A DNA stretch of 64,000 nt from Alkalihalobacillus sp. FSL W8-0930 (lineage in GTDB: Bacteria; Bacillota; Bacilli; Bacillales; Bacillaceae_D), in assembly GCA_037965595.1 (NCBI GenBank), contig CP150183.1, positions 2,294,001 through 2,358,000 on the forward strand. Reading direction: 5' to 3'. Positions 15,649 to 25,983 of this stretch are shown in pieces. Within the stretch, counting starts at the first letter, position 1; every line of letters begins with the position of its first letter. The position numbers and the translations under genes were made by a program. The notes under the pieces are model-generated. The model saw only the letters and a program-made list of their open reading frames with translations. It had not been told where the DNA came from and did no database searches.

Positions 15649-16974
15649 AAGATCAGCTGCAAGCTGCGCGAGTCCGGACCTTTCTCCTTTCACTAGCTTC
15701 ACATGTCCGTGAATGGATTGGTTTTTAAATTTTTCTACTACATAGGTTAGCCCATTTGTGTATTCATCAAGGTATGGGTGGTCGATTTGCTGTGGATCAC
15801 CCATCAACACAATTTTACTTTTCTCCCCTACTCTAGTCAGGATCGTTTTAATTTCATGCTTCGTGAGATTCTGAGCCTCATCGATAATGATATATTGCTC
15901 TGGAATACTCCTCCCCCTGATATACGTAAGTGCCTCCACTTGAATAGATCCCATTCCTGCAAGAATTTGATCAATCTCACCTGGCTTTTTTGTATTAAAC
16001 AGAAATTCAAGGTTATCATAAATAGGCTGCATCCACGGTCTTAGCTTTTCATCTTTTTCACCGGGCAAATAGCCGATGTCTTTCCCAAGTGGGACAACTG
16101 GTCTTGCCACTAACAACTTGTTATACGTATGAAGATCCTCTGTTTGTAATAACCCTGCCGCAAGAGATAATAGTGTTTTTCCAGTTCCTGCTTTTCCGAT
16201 CATCGTCACAAGCGGAATGTCTTCTCTAAGTAAGAGCTCAAATACCATCTTTTGTTGGACATTTCGAGAGCGGATCCCCCATACCTGATCTGAATCTGAA
16301 ACAAAGGGTCGTATGTCAAAACCGTTTGGCTCAATTTTCCCTAGAGCAGAGCTAGAACCACCTAAGGAGTCTTTCAGAATGACAAATTGATGCGGATACA
16401 GTTGAGTATGAATCGAGAGATCGCCTCGATTGATTCCACCATTGTCATAAAACCGTTTGATAATGTCCTTATCAACATAGACTTCAATATAGCCATCGTA
16501 GCCTTCATCAAACTCTACCACTCGATCATTTAAAAAGTCTTCCACGTCCAAACCAAATGCATCAGCCTTTACTCTGACCAGAGCATCCTTGCTGACCAGG
16601 GTCACTTTAGCTCCGTTTTTCTTTTCATTTTCTTCTATTGAAAGGTTTAATGCTACAGCAATAATTCGATTATCGTTTGTCATTTCTGCAAATGATTCTT
16701 TTAAGTTCTTAAAGGAACGGTGATTTAATTCTACTCGTAGGGATCCACCCGAATCAAGTGGCACTCCCTCATGCAACTTCCCCTTTTCACGCAATTGATC
16801 TATTAATTTTGAGATTTGACGAGCATTGCGTCCAATCTCATCCATATTACGTTTCTTAGAATCCACTTCTTCCAATACTACTGCAGGCAGGACTACCTCA
16901 TGTTTTTGAAAGGCAAAGATAGAATAAGGATCTTGCAGTAACACGTTTGTATCTAACACATAGATTTTTCTCAA
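15643..16974 (-). CDS. ylaK: YlaK, PIN-PhoH ATPase/ribonuclease
   Basis: 443 residues. N-terminal PIN nuclease domain (YVLDTNVLLQDP, with acidic residues in VVLEEVDSKKR and SKDALVRVKADA) joined to a PhoH-type P-loop ATPase (MIGKAGTGKTLLSLAAG Walker A; YIIIDEAQN Walker B; LMGDPQQID). PhoH2-type proteins unwind and cut RNA. TTG at 16974 is the start, with AGGAGG 8 nt before it; the in-frame ATG at 17004 has no ribosome binding site. Confidence 0.93.
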   Translation of the reverse strand: MRKIYVLDTNVLLQDPYSIFAFQKHEVVLPAVVLEEVDSKKRNMDEIGRNARQISKLIDQLREKGKLHEGVPLDSGGSLRVELNHRSFKNLKESFAEMTNDNRIIAVALNLSIEENEKKNGAKVTLVSKDALVRVKADAFGLDVEDFLNDRVVEFDEGYDGYIEVYVDKDIIKRFYDNGGINRGDLSIHTQLYPHQFVILKDSLGGSSSALGKIEPNGFDIRPFVSDSDQVWGIRSRNVQQKMVFELLLREDIPLVTMIGKAGTGKTLLSLAAGLLQTEDLHTYNKLLVARPVVPLGKDIGYLPGEKDEKLRPWMQPIYDNLEFLFNTKKPGEIDQILAGMGSIQVEALTYIRGRSIPEQYIIIDEAQNLTKHEIKTILTRVGEKSKIVLMGDPQQIDHPYLDEYTNGLTYVVEKFKNQSIHGHVKLVKGERSGLAQLAADLL

Positions 16975-17264
16975 TATGAATGCCTCCTGACCTGTTATCG
17001 ACAAGACCTAGCTCAAAACTAACATTCGCATGTAAATGTACATGTTCATATTCATGTGTATGAGACAAACGTGTCGGTTAGACGAGTTTGTCTTGATTAG
17101 TTTCTACAAACTTTTCCTTCTCTATTACATTTTATCAAAATCAGTAACCAGTCATTATGAATTTTCAGTAAATGAGAACGTAAAAAGCCCTCTATGACAA
17201 ATGGGTGTTTATTTATTATATAAATACGCGTACACTATAGATAATAGTAGGAGCGTGAAAAAAG

Positions 17265-17438
17265 ATGAGAGTAAAGTGCGTGTTATGTGATCAAATCGAT
17301 ACAATCAATGATTTAAAACCTTTAGCAAAAAAGCTACGCAATCGGCCTCTTCATACGTATATGTGTCCGACTTGCGAAGAACGTATTACTCGTAAAACGA
17401 TGGAACGTAATAAAAACCATAACGAAGTTGAATCTTAA
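17265..17438 (+). CDS. ylaI: YlaI, small double-CxxC protein
   Basis: 57 residues beginning MRVKCVLCDQ and holding a second pair MCPTC; two CxxC knuckles suggest one zinc site. YlaI family (DUF2197), function unknown. TAGGAG lies 12 nt upstream of the ATG, longer than ideal. It sits between ylaK and ylaH as in B. subtilis, but is oriented opposite to both. Confidence 0.85.
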   Translation: MRVKCVLCDQIDTINDLKPLAKKLRNRPLHTYMCPTCEERITRKTMERNKNHNEVES

Positions 17439-17441
17439 TAC

Positions 17442-17473
17442 AAAAAAGACAGCGCCAAGGCGCTGTCTTTTTG
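17442..17473. terminator. Bidirectional terminator ylaI / ylaH
   Basis: Stem AAAAGACAGCGCC/GGCGCTGTCTTTT with a 2-nt loop and T-runs on both strands. Confidence 0.92.
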
Positions 17474-17475
17474 TA

Positions 17476-17817
17476 TTAAGAGGATTGAGTTCCACTTTGT
17501 TCATTTTGCTTTCTATGAAGATGGAGTCTGAATCGGTACCCGCCTAAGAAAATAGCGGAGATCGCCAACACGGCCATGATCGGTGCACCAAATGCGAATT
17601 CCATCGTCCAAAGAAAAAAGCAACCAATGACAAGCATTGTATAGATAATGATTGATTTTAAAAGAGGAAGCTTTTGAGCAAAACCAAGCTTAAAAACGAT
17701 GACTCCAAGAATTACGGTAATTATACATGTCCAAAAACCCAGCCAAGGATATTCTGCTGTTTGCTGCATGAGCCACGAATATTGACCCAGGTCAGCTTGG
17801 CTGATATTGTCTTTCAT
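17476..17817 (-). CDS. ylaH: YlaH-like membrane protein
   Basis: 113 residues, three hydrophobic segments and a basic C-terminus (RFRLHLHRKQ). YlaH family, function unknown. It follows typA by 18 nt in the same direction and is probably cotranscribed with it, as in B. subtilis. Confidence 0.88.
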   Translation of the reverse strand: MKDNISQADLGQYSWLMQQTAEYPWLGFWTCIITVILGVIVFKLGFAQKLPLLKSIIIYTMLVIGCFFLWTMEFAFGAPIMAVLAISAIFLGGYRFRLHLHRKQNEQSGTQSS

Positions 17818-17835
17818 ATATCTCCCGCCTTTTTA

Positions 17836-19674
17836 CTAGGATTGGCTTCCTGTCTTCTTACGTTTTTCTGCTCTTTCACGTTCGTTTTTGTTTAAGATCT
17901 TTTTACGTAAACGAATTGAATCTGGAGTTAACTCACAATATTCGTCTTCGTTTAGATACTCAATAGATTCTTCAAGCGTCAAGATACGAGGACGCTTCAT
18001 TGTAACGGTTTGGTCCTTTGTAGCTGAACGAACGTTGGTTTGTTGCTTCATCTTCGTGATGTTAACGGTAAGGTCATTATCACGTGTATGTTCTCCAACA
18101 ATCATTCCCTCATAAATTTCAGTACCTGGTTCAACAAAGATTGTACCACGGTCTTCTACTTGCATAATTCCGTATTGGCTTGTCTTACCTGATTCAATAG
18201 AAACAAGTACACCTTGACGACGTCCACCAACTTGACCACCAAATAATGGCTTGTAGCTATCGAATGAATGGTTAATAATTCCGTAACCACGTGTTTGTGT
18301 AAGGAATTCAGTAGAATACCCAATCAAACCACGAGCAGGAACCATGAACTCAAGGCGAACTTGTCCACTACCATTGTTAATCATGTTAACCATTTCACCT
18401 TTACGTTCTCCAAGTGATTCCATAACAGCACCAGTGTACTCTTCTGGAACATCGATTTGAACTCGTTCAACTGGCTCTTGGGCAATGCCATCAATTTGAC
18501 GAACGATAACCTCAGGCTTAGACACTTGAAGCTCATAGCCTTCACGACGCATGTTCTCAATTAGAATTGATAAGTGAAGTTCTCCACGTCCTGAAACAAT
18601 CCATACTTCCGGTGAATCTGTGTTTTCAACACGAAGACTAACATCCGTTTCAAGCTCAGCTTTCAAGCGCTCTTCAATCTTACGGCTTGTAATAAATTTC
18701 CCTTCACGACCTGCAAAAGGACTGTTATTTACAAGGAACGTCATTTGAAGTGTTGGCTCATCAATACGAAGAATCGGAAGGGCTTCTTGGTGTTCAACCG
18801 GGCAAACGGTTTCCCCTACGTTAATCTCTTCCATTCCAGATACTGCAATTAGATCTCCAGCTTTTGCTTCTTCAATTTCTACTCGTTTTAAACCAAGGAA
18901 ACCGAACATTTTTGTTACACGGAACTGTTTAACAGATCCATCAACCTTCATAAGAGCTACTTGTTGTCCAACTTTAATTGTTCCACGGAATACACGTCCT
19001 ATTCCGATACGACCAAGATAGTCATTGTAATCAAGCATTGTTACTTGGAATTGTAACGGCTCACTGCTGTTATCAATTGGTGCAGGAATCGATTCAATGA
19101 TCTTGTTTAATAGGCAAGTCATGTTATCGTCTTGCTTCTCAGGATTTAAACTAGATGTACCGTTGATTGCAGAAGCATAAACAACAGGGAAATCTAACTG
19201 ATCTTCATCTGCTCCTAGATCAATAAACAAATCAACCACTTCATCCACTACTTCAGCTGGACGAGCGAAGTCACGGTCAATCTTGTTAACGACAACAATT
19301 GGAGTTAGCTTTTGCTCAAGCGCTTTTTTAAGTACAAAACGCGTTTGAGGCATACAGCCCTCATAAGCATCAACAACAAGTAAAACACCATCAACCATTT
19401 TCATGATACGCTCTACTTCACCACCAAAGTCGGCGTGTCCTGGCGTATCCATGATGTTAATGCGTGTATCACCATAGTTAATCGCGGTGTTTTTAGCAAG
19501 AATGGTAATTCCACGCTCTTTTTCAATTGCGTTAGAATCCATTGCTCTTTCTGCAACCTGTTCGTTCTCGCGGAACGTACCTGATTGTTTAAGTAATTCA
19601 TCTACAAGCGTTGTTTTACCGTGGTCAACGTGGGCAATAATTGCGATATTACGTATATCTGAACGACGATCCAT
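17836..19674 (-). CDS. typA: Ribosome-associated GTPase TypA/BipA
   Basis: 612 residues. GTPase motifs AHVDHGKTT (G1), GITILAKN (switch I), [14 protein letters not shown] (G3) and NKIDR (G4), followed by domain II and the C-terminal BipA-specific domain. TypA binds the ribosome and helps 50S assembly, especially in cold or stress. GGAG site upstream of the ATG at 19674. First gene of a typA-ylaH operon. Confidence 0.97.
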   Translation of the reverse strand: MDRRSDIRNIAIIAHVDHGKTTLVDELLKQSGTFRENEQVAERAMDSNAIEKERGITILAKNTAINYGDTRINIMDTPGHADFGGEVERIMKMVDGVLLVVDAYEGCMPQTRFVLKKALEQKLTPIVVVNKIDRDFARPAEVVDEVVDLFIDLGADEDQLDFPVVYASAINGTSSLNPEKQDDNMTCLLNKIIESIPAPIDNSSEPLQFQVTMLDYNDYLGRIGIGRVFRGTIKVGQQVALMKVDGSVKQFRVTKMFGFLGLKRVEIEEAKAGDLIAVSGMEEINVGETVCPVEHQEALPILRIDEPTLQMTFLVNNSPFAGREGKFITSRKIEERLKAELETDVSLRVENTDSPEVWIVSGRGELHLSILIENMRREGYELQVSKPEVIVRQIDGIAQEPVERVQIDVPEEYTGAVMESLGERKGEMVNMINNGSGQVRLEFMVPARGLIGYSTEFLTQTRGYGIINHSFDSYKPLFGGQVGGRRQGVLVSIESGKTSQYGIMQVEDRGTIFVEPGTEIYEGMIVGEHTRDNDLTVNITKMKQQTNVRSATKDQTVTMKRPRILTLEESIEYLNEDEYCELTPDSIRLRKKILNKNERERAEKRKKTGSQS

Positions 19675-19942
19675 ATAAAATTTCTCTCCTTAGCTATGTT
19701 CAAAAAGCATATGCTTTCTGCTTCTATTTTATAAAACTTCTCAAAATCTCTAGTTCACAACTGTATAAGTATAACATAGTTATCGTTAGAATAAACAAAA
19801 GCTTTACCCAATTTTTCATTTTCTACACTTCATTTAACTGAATTACCGAATTGTTTGACGTATTGTCACATGATACCCTTTTCTTTTTTCTAAATCACGG
19901 TACACTGTTAATAGAAGTTTTTGGTGTAAGGGAGGACTTGAC

Positions 19943-20137
19943 TTGAAAAAAGAAAACCTTTTATTTTTATTACTAGCCGCGATCACCGTAGCGTGTATTA
20001 TGAGTATTGGTATAGCCGTTGCTGAGAGAAGCATTATTATTGCCTTACTTGCTGTAGCAGGTGTCATTCTCGCTATGGGACTCGGCTTCACTCTTAAAAA
20101 GCGCATTCGTGAAAATAATCAATCTGAAATAAACTAA
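19943..20137 (+). CDS. ylaF: YlaF-like membrane protein (DUF5325)
   Basis: 64 residues, two membrane segments separated by a short AVAERS loop and a basic C-terminus (KKRIRENN). Function unknown. TTG start after AGGGAGG. Divergent from typA, as in B. subtilis. Confidence 0.82.
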   Translation: MKKENLLFLLLAAITVACIMSIGIAVAERSIIIALLAVAGVILAMGLGFTLKKRIRENNQSEIN

Positions 20138-20149
20138 AAATGAATCCAT

Positions 20150-20182
20150 ACAAAAACCAAGGACATTATCCTTGGTTTTTGT
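20150..20182. terminator. Bidirectional terminator after ylaF
   Basis: Perfect 14-bp stem ACAAAAACCAAGGA/TCCTTGGTTTTTGT; overlaps the last codons of the convergent dehydrogenase. Confidence 0.85.
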
Positions 20183-21065
20183 GACGTTTTAAGGTGATTC
20201 CTGTTTTTTCTTCAAGGGGTCTAACAATTGCACTAACATCTTGGTGACCATATTTTTCTTTGGCTAAAGCAACCTTCTCAGCACCTAGCTTAACCATCTC
20301 AAGAGGCATGTCTATCTCTTCTGCCAGATCAAGAGCAAGTCCAATGTCTTTATGAAGGAGATTAATTGAAAATCTTGCATCAAACTCTCGATCAAGAATG
20401 GCATCTACCGCCCAATCCATGCTTTTTGAAAATCCAGCACTTTTCTGGATGAGATCATAGGCTACCGCTGGATCAACACCTGCTTTTTCAGCCATCACAT
20501 AACACTCAGCAAGAGCTGCTTGGTGTACGCCAATTAACATGTTATTTAATAATTTCACAACGGTTCCGCTACCGATTGGACCGACATGGACGATATACGC
20601 CCCGTAGGACTTCATCACAGGTTCGGCCCTTAAGAAGGTTTGTTCCTCTCCCCCACACATAATCGTTAGTGTACCCGCGCTTGCTCCCATTGGTCCACCA
20701 CTAACGGGTGCATCCATAAATTCAGCACCTTTTTCTTGAAGAAGATGTAATACTCGTTCATTTGTTTGACGATCCACAGTAGAATGATCAATCACAATCT
20801 TGCCAGGTGATGCTCCCGCAATTAACCCGTCTTCACCCTCATACACGTCTTCGATTGTTTTAGGAACAGGCAAGCATGTCATCACAATATCGCAAATTTC
20901 CATCAATTCTTTAGGTGTCTTTGCTTCTTTTGCTCCATAAGCGACCGCCTCATCAATTGGTCCGCGGCTACGACTTACTACATACGTTTCAAAATTAGAG
21001 TCAATTAAATGCTTTGTCATTGGCAGGCCCATCGTTCCAAGTCCTATAAAGCCAACTTTTTTCAT
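20166..21065 (-). CDS. NAD(P)-dependent beta-hydroxyacid dehydrogenase (YkwC-like)
   Basis: 299 residues. N-terminal Rossmann motif [12 protein letters not shown], substrate-binding [16 protein letters not shown], catalytic lysine in [14 protein letters not shown]-terminal helical domain. Family members oxidise 3-hydroxyisobutyrate, tartronate semialdehyde-type or related acids; the true substrate is unknown. Its ATG overlaps the suhB stop (TAATG), so the two are translationally coupled, which is not the B. subtilis arrangement. Confidence 0.9.
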   Translation of the reverse strand: MKKVGFIGLGTMGLPMTKHLIDSNFETYVVSRSRGPIDEAVAYGAKEAKTPKELMEICDIVMTCLPVPKTIEDVYEGEDGLIAGASPGKIVIDHSTVDRQTNERVLHLLQEKGAEFMDAPVSGGPMGASAGTLTIMCGGEEQTFLRAEPVMKSYGAYIVHVGPIGSGTVVKLLNNMLIGVHQAALAECYVMAEKAGVDPAVAYDLIQKSAGFSKSMDWAVDAILDREFDARFSINLLHKDIGLALDLAEEIDMPLEMVKLGAEKVALAKEKYGHQDVSAIVRPLEEKTGITLKRHKNQG

Positions 21066-21862
21066 TAATTCTCCTCCCCTACGTAAGCAGATACGATTTC
21101 CCTTTGCAAGGCTGGCTTCGCGGCAATCACCGTTCCTCCATCAAGAAGGGAGAGTGGTTTTCCCGAAAATGAAGATGCACGGTAGCCCATCTCATCTAGT
21201 AGAACTTGTGCACCCGCATAATCCCAAGGAGATAAGTTTACACTTAAGTACGCATCTAGACGATCTGCTGCTACATAAGCAAGTTCTATGGCAGCAGCAC
21301 CGTATGAACGTACGCTTCTAGAATCTCTAACAAGTGCTAGTAGAGGATTTGCATGAGGATGGTCTGTTTCAGTTAACCACCTTGCATTTAACGAAATGAT
21401 CGACTCATTTAAAGGTCTTTCTTTTCCAGCAACAAGTTCCACATCGTTTACGTACGCCCCTACGCCTTTTACTGCGTAAAACATTTCGTCAGCCATCACA
21501 TCATAAACGATGCCGATTTTCCCGACACCATCTTCATAGATCCCAATAGAAATGGCGAACTTTATTTTTTGTTGAACAAAGTTCATCGTGCCATCGATCG
21601 GATCAATAATCCACGTAATTCCGTCCGTGTTTTCTAGCTTCTCTGCCGTTCCCTCTTCACCTAGAAATGAGTGTTCAGGGAAGGTTTCTTTCACTTTATT
21701 GTAAAAAAACGCTTCTGTATTCTTATCTACTTCAGTCACAAGATCATCTGGCCCTGATTTTGCTTCAACCTTAAAAGGATTCGCTAAGGCTTCTTTTATT
21801 TGTTCTGCTGCCTCGTATGTCCAGTTCCGAGCTACTTTTCCAAGTTCGTTCCAATCAGCCAT
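21065..21862 (-). CDS. suhB: Inositol monophosphatase family protein (YktC/SuhB)
   Basis: 265 residues. Metal-binding motifs FLGEEGTAE, WIIDPIDGTMNFV and WDYAGAQVLLDEMG of the Li-sensitive phosphatases. Hydrolyses inositol-1-phosphate, and related enzymes also act on NADP or sulfate-PAP; specificity not readable. AGGGGGAC precedes the ATG. First gene of a two-gene operon with the dehydrogenase. Confidence 0.93.
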   Translation of the reverse strand: MADWNELGKVARNWTYEAAEQIKEALANPFKVEAKSGPDDLVTEVDKNTEAFFYNKVKETFPEHSFLGEEGTAEKLENTDGITWIIDPIDGTMNFVQQKIKFAISIGIYEDGVGKIGIVYDVMADEMFYAVKGVGAYVNDVELVAGKERPLNESIISLNARWLTETDHPHANPLLALVRDSRSVRSYGAAAIELAYVAADRLDAYLSVNLSPWDYAGAQVLLDEMGYRASSFSGKPLSLLDGGTVIAAKPALQREIVSAYVGEEN

Positions 21863-21969
21863 TATAAGTCCCCCTAAAGTAAGGTCAAATTACGTTCGTT
21901 TCCTAATTACACCATCATTATGACATATTCATCACTAAATGAACACTCATGCAGGTCCAGCAATCAAAA

Positions 21970-21999
21970 AAAGCGCAATCACCTAAATGATTGCGCTTA
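21970..21999 (-). terminator. Terminator of the small YkzI-position gene
   Basis: 11-bp stem AAGCGCAATCA/TGATTGCGCTT followed on the minus strand by a run of seven T. Confidence 0.88.
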
Positions 22000-22004
22000 C
22001 ATTT

Positions 22005-22214
22005 CTATTTGCGTATACGCTTTTCTAAGTCTTGAAGCTCTAGCCATTCTTTTCTAAGTTCAAGCAAGTGTAGCTTGCTTTGTGCAATTGCAGAAGTGTC
22101 TTCTTTGACGATAGCATCGTGAAGTGTCATAAGTTCATAATCTAACTCCAGCTGTAAAACTGGAAGCCGAAGCGCCTCATCTCTTTCTTGAACAGGATGG
22201 ATTAATTTCTCCAT
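22005..22214 (-). CDS. Small helical protein at the ykzI position
   Basis: 69 residues from the ATG at 22214 (AAAGGAG, 8-nt spacing). Leucine-rich, predicted as two antiparallel helices (LQLELDYELMTLHDAI; LLELRKEWLELQDLE). Lies between suhB and yktB, where B. subtilis has ykzI, so orthology is by position only. Function unknown. Confidence 0.72.
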   Translation of the reverse strand: MEKLIHPVQERDEALRLPVLQLELDYELMTLHDAIVKEDTSAIAQSKLHLLELRKEWLELQDLEKRIRK

Positions 22215-22403
22215 CTCTCTCACTCCTTTCAAAGCACTAAATCAAATAATTAAAAATTCTGATTTATAAAGATATTATACATTTTCTAGTATTAAAAAGC
22301 AATACTAATTCATTAGATCAATCGCAGGCATGATTCATCAATTTTCATCATTTTTATGGTAGAATAAAGACATTAGATTGAACCGAAAAGGGAGTGCATA
22401 GAT

Positions 22404-23045
22404 TTGTTTAAGGGATTTACTAAAGAGGATTTTGACGTATTTAAAATAGATGGTCTAGAAGCAAGAATGGATGGTATAAGAGAACGAATTCAACCTTCTT
22501 TTCAAGCGATAGCAGATGAAGTAGTCCCTACATTAAGTACTATTGCAGGCGATGAATTCTTCACTCATATCGCCCAGCACGCAAGACGAAAAGTGAATCC
22601 TCCAAATGACACATGGGTTGCATTTGCAGCAAATAAAAGAGGTTATAAGATGATGCCACATTTTCAGGTTGGGCTTTATGAATCTCACCTTTTCATTTGG
22701 TTTGCAGTTATTTACGAGGCACAAGTGAAATCCAGCTTTGCAAATCAGCTTTTAACAGATGTATCTAAATGGAAACAAACCATTCCTGGAAATTTCTCAT
22801 GGTCTCTTGACCATATGAAGCCTGAAACACTAAAGCACGAAGATTTAACGGAAGAAGATTTAAAAGAGATGTTTGTTCGTTTACGAGATGTAAAAAAAGC
22901 TGAACTGCTTTGCGGGGTAACCATTGATCGAAATGACCCTATCTTAATAGACGGACCCGCGTTGACCTCAAAAATTGAAGAAACGTTTAAGACCGTTTTC
23001 CCACTGTATCAAGAATCTCAAAAAGTTCACTCTATGACTACTTAA
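22404..23045 (+). CDS. yktB: YktB family protein (UPF0637)
   Basis: 213 residues. Segments HARRKVNPPNDTWVAFAANK and GYKMMPHFQVGLYESHLF identify the family; function unknown, soluble. TTG start, about 9 nt after AAAAGGGAG. Convergent with yktA. Confidence 0.92.
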   Translation: MFKGFTKEDFDVFKIDGLEARMDGIRERIQPSFQAIADEVVPTLSTIAGDEFFTHIAQHARRKVNPPNDTWVAFAANKRGYKMMPHFQVGLYESHLFIWFAVIYEAQVKSSFANQLLTDVSKWKQTIPGNFSWSLDHMKPETLKHEDLTEEDLKEMFVRLRDVKKAELLCGVTIDRNDPILIDGPALTSKIEETFKTVFPLYQESQKVHSMTT

Positions 23046-23050
23046 TACAA

Positions 23051-23097
23051 AAAATAAAATGGCGAGCCATCCATGTTGGTGGTCGCCATTTATTTTT
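23051..23097. terminator. Bidirectional hairpin yktB / yktA
   Basis: TGGCGA/TCGCCA core stem extended by A/T flanks, T-runs on both sides. The stem base resembles those at 342 and 5639. Confidence 0.7.
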
Positions 23098-23098
23098 A

Positions 23099-23371
23099 CT
23101 AAGGCATACGAACACGATCTGATTCCCCTGCTTTTGCCTTTTGAACGGTACGATAACAGGAAACATTAGCCTCAGCTTCCTCTTCAAATTCCTTACATAG
23201 CTGCTTCTCTTCACTTTTTGAAGGGACAATTTCTTTAAAACGTCGATAACGATTCATCAAATCATTTCGGCTGATCCCTGATTTTTGATAAGCCTCCTCT
23301 ACCCCTTGAAAAAAATGAATGACATCAACTACTTCTTCTTTTGACCAGTCTAATGAAATAGGCATGTTCAT
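23099..23371 (-). CDS. yktA: YktA family protein (UPF0223)
   Basis: 90 residues. Segments [19 protein letters not shown] and [18 protein letters not shown] mark the family; helical, soluble, function unknown. AGGAAGGG upstream of the ATG. Divergent from speA. Confidence 0.92.
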   Translation of the reverse strand: MNMPISLDWSKEEVVDVIHFFQGVEEAYQKSGISRNDLMNRYRRFKEIVPSKSEEKQLCKEFEEEAEANVSCYRTVQKAKAGESDRVRMP

Positions 23372-23449
23372 CTAACTCAACCCTTCCTAATCTTCCTAGT
23401 TACAAAGATCTTTTAATTTGGTATACTCAATTTTGTTTTCCTTTATATT

Positions 23450-23463
23450 GGTCGCATGCGACC
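23450..23463. promoter_or_regulatory. Perfect 14-bp palindrome upstream of speA
   Basis: GGTCGCATGCGACC, 28 nt before the speA start. Could be an operator or leader hairpin; no matching factor recognised. Confidence 0.4.
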
Positions 23464-23491
23464 GACATTTTATAGATAGTAGGTGTGCGAT

Positions 23492-24973
23492 TTGCCCAAA
23501 TCACAACATGTGACACCAATATTTACAGGTGTTAAAGAACATGCACAAAACCAACCCGTACAGTTCCATATACCCGGCCATAAGCAAGGATCCGGAATGG
23601 AACCAGAATTCAGAGAATTTATTGGCGATAACGCCTTATCCATTGATATGATAAATATAGCTCCACTTGATGACCTGCATCATCCATCTGGGATCATTAA
23701 GGAAGCGCAGGAATTAGCTGCTGAAGCTTTTGGGGCCGATCACACATTCTTCTCTGTTCAGGGAACGAGTGGTGCGATTATGACAATGATTATGGCTGTT
23801 TGCAAACCGGGCGAAAAATTGATTGTACCACGGAATGTGCATAAGTCCATTATGTCGGCAATTATTTTCTCGGGTGCCATGCCTGTGTTTATCCATCCTG
23901 AGATTGATAAAACACATGGAATTTCACATGGTGTAACAGTATCCTCTGTTGAAAAAGCGCTTGATGCCCATCCGGATGCAAAAGGATTATTAGTGATTAA
24001 CCCAACGTACTTTGGCGTTGCTGGAGATTTAGAACAAATTGTTGAACTTGCTCACTCATATTCCATGCCAGTACTCGTTGATGAAGCTCACGGTGTACAC
24101 ATACACTTTCATGAGGAACTTCCTTTATCAGCGATGCAAGCAGGCGCTGACATGGCAGCAACCAGCGTGCACAAGCTGGGAGGTTCAATGACACAAAGCT
24201 CGATCTTAAATGTTCGTGAAGGCCTTGTCTCAGCTAAAAGAGTCCAGTCGGTCATTAGTATGCTCACAACTACATCTACATCTTATTTACTTTTATCTTC
24301 ACTAGATGCAGCAAGAAAGCAACTTGCGATTAACGGACATGAACTTCTTCAACAAACCATAGAGTTAGCTCAATATGCACGCGAGCAAATAAATGCAATT
24401 AAGGGATTAAACTGCTTAGGAGATCGTCTTCTCTTCTCTGAATCAGCTTTCTCTTACGACCCGACAAAGCTGATCATCTCGTTAAAAGGATTATCCATGT
24501 CTGGCCATGATGCAGAGGTTTGGTTAAGGGAGCAATATAAGATTGAAGTTGAGCTTTCAGACTTGTACAATATTTTGTGCATTGTATCCTTTGGTGATAC
24601 AAAAGAAACAATACAGATCTTAATTTCGGCTCTTCAAGAAATGGCCAATCAATTTCAAGCAGAAGAATTACATGAAACAAACGATATCTCTATCCTCGTA
24701 CCTGATGTGCCAACACTTGCTTTGTCACCAAGGGATGCTTTTTATGCAGAGGTTGAAGTGATTCCTTTTAAGAAATCAGCAGGGCGCATCATTGCTGAAT
24801 TTATTATGGTTTACCCTCCAGGTATCCCTATTTTAATTCCTGGTGAAGTGATTACAGCCGAGAATTTGGCGTACGTTCAAAAGAATCTTGAAGCAGGCTT
24901 ACCTGTACAAGGACCTGAGGATGAAAGCCTCAATACGTTACTCGTTATTAAAGAGAAGCACGCCATTCAATAG
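23492..24973 (+). CDS. speA: Arginine decarboxylase (SpeA)
   Basis: 493 residues of the Orn/Lys/Arg decarboxylase family (fold-type I PLP). Visible: FHIPGHKQGSGMEP, VQGTSGAIMTM, the aspartate in VDEAHGVHIHF and the PLP lysine in ATSVHKLGGS. Very close to B. subtilis SpeA over the whole length, so arginine to agmatine for polyamine synthesis is likely, although lysine cannot be excluded. TTG at 23492 is the start, 6 nt after AGTAGGTG; the GTG at 23483 lies inside that site. Confidence 0.92.
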   Translation: MPKSQHVTPIFTGVKEHAQNQPVQFHIPGHKQGSGMEPEFREFIGDNALSIDMINIAPLDDLHHPSGIIKEAQELAAEAFGADHTFFSVQGTSGAIMTMIMAVCKPGEKLIVPRNVHKSIMSAIIFSGAMPVFIHPEIDKTHGISHGVTVSSVEKALDAHPDAKGLLVINPTYFGVAGDLEQIVELAHSYSMPVLVDEAHGVHIHFHEELPLSAMQAGADMAATSVHKLGGSMTQSSILNVREGLVSAKRVQSVISMLTTTSTSYLLLSSLDAARKQLAINGHELLQQTIELAQYAREQINAIKGLNCLGDRLLFSESAFSYDPTKLIISLKGLSMSGHDAEVWLREQYKIEVELSDLYNILCIVSFGDTKETIQILISALQEMANQFQAEELHETNDISILVPDVPTLALSPRDAFYAEVEVIPFKKSAGRIIAEFIMVYPPGIPILIPGEVITAENLAYVQKNLEAGLPVQGPEDESLNTLLVIKEKHAIQ

Positions 24974-25016
24974 TCAAGCACTTAAAAGAGGCTAAGGCTA
25001 AACAATAATCAATTAG

Positions 25017-25053
25017 AAAAGGCAAATGATTCGCTATGAATCATTTGCCTTTT
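25017..25053. terminator. Bidirectional terminator speA / deacetylase (copy C of the hairpin family)
   Basis: Perfect 16-bp stem AAAAGGCAAATGATTC and complement, 5-nt loop. The stem differs at a single inner position from those at 5639 and 44936 (GGCGAATGATTC), and AAAAGAGGCTA (24983-24993) also occurs at the edge of copy A. Confidence 0.85.
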
Positions 25054-25128
25054 TGTGTGTAAACGAAGCCAGACTCATCCTGTTCAATTTACACTCAACC
25101 TTTTTTTTAATTTTTTATATCCTCTTCT

Positions 25129-25983
25129 CTATTCAATCGTGTGCGGATCCACAAAGTCATACCCTTTATCTCTTAGGCCATCCACAATATCTGAGAGTGC
25201 TTCATTCGTCCAGTCACGATCATGCATAAGAAGGTTTGCACCATTTTGGACAAACTCGTTATTTACCATAATATCAGCTAAAGCATCAGCCGATTGATAA
25301 TCCGACTCCCAGTCATATCCATATGTCCAATTCATTAAGGTCATTCCTTCTTCAGCAACCAGTTCCTTTGAAAAATCAGTATTTGAACCAAACGGCGCTC
25401 TAAAGAACCTAGGGCGTTCTCCTATAATGTCTTCCACTTGATCACTCACACTTACAATTTCTTCACGTTGTTCTTCCTCGCTAATTGCCTTTAAATCCGG
25501 ATGTGTCGCTGTGTGATTCCCGATTTCGAAGCCCATATTATGTATTTCTTTTAATCTTTCTTTTTCTTCATCCGTTGTTAGAAAGTGACCATTCACAAAA
25601 AAGATTGCTGGAACATCTTTTTCTTTTAAGGTTTCCGCCATTTCAACGGCATGTTGATCAGGTGCATCATCAATTGTTAAAAGCACAACTTCGGGGTTTG
25701 CTTCTTCAATCGGTTCAACAGTCCAAATCACGTCATTGATTTTATATTCTTTCTCGATCTCATCTGAAGCTTGCTCTGATGTCTCGGCTTCTTGCTCTTC
25801 TGATTCATCCTCAGACCCTATTTTCTCTTCTTGGTCATCATCTGCTTCCGAATCTGCATTCGTCTCTTCACTCTGTTCTTGACCTTGTACTACTTCTGCT
25901 TCATCCACTTGCTGATCAGCTTGAGTTTGACATGCTGCAAGCATTATGACACTAACCGAAGTTAAAAGCATCGTTCGTTTCAT
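25129..25983 (-). CDS. Polysaccharide deacetylase lipoprotein
   Basis: 284 residues. Signal peptide with lipobox (IMLAACQ), then an acidic low-complexity linker (about residues 25-80) and a NodB domain: LLTIDDAPDQ, GNHTATHPDL, RAPFGSNTDF and LLMHDRDWT. These are the metal-binding and catalytic motifs of carbohydrate esterase family 4, so deacetylation of peptidoglycan or another surface glycan outside the membrane is expected. The strongly acidic linker suits an alkaline or saline habitat (inference). Confidence 0.92.
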   Translation of the reverse strand: MKRTMLLTSVSVIMLAACQTQADQQVDEAEVVQGQEQSEETNADSEADDDQEEKIGSEDESEEQEAETSEQASDEIEKEYKINDVIWTVEPIEEANPEVVLLTIDDAPDQHAVEMAETLKEKDVPAIFFVNGHFLTTDEEKERLKEIHNMGFEIGNHTATHPDLKAISEEEQREEIVSVSDQVEDIIGERPRFFRAPFGSNTDFSKELVAEEGMTLMNWTYGYDWESDYQSADALADIMVNNEFVQNGANLLMHDRDWTNEALSDIVDGLRDKGYDFVDPHTIE

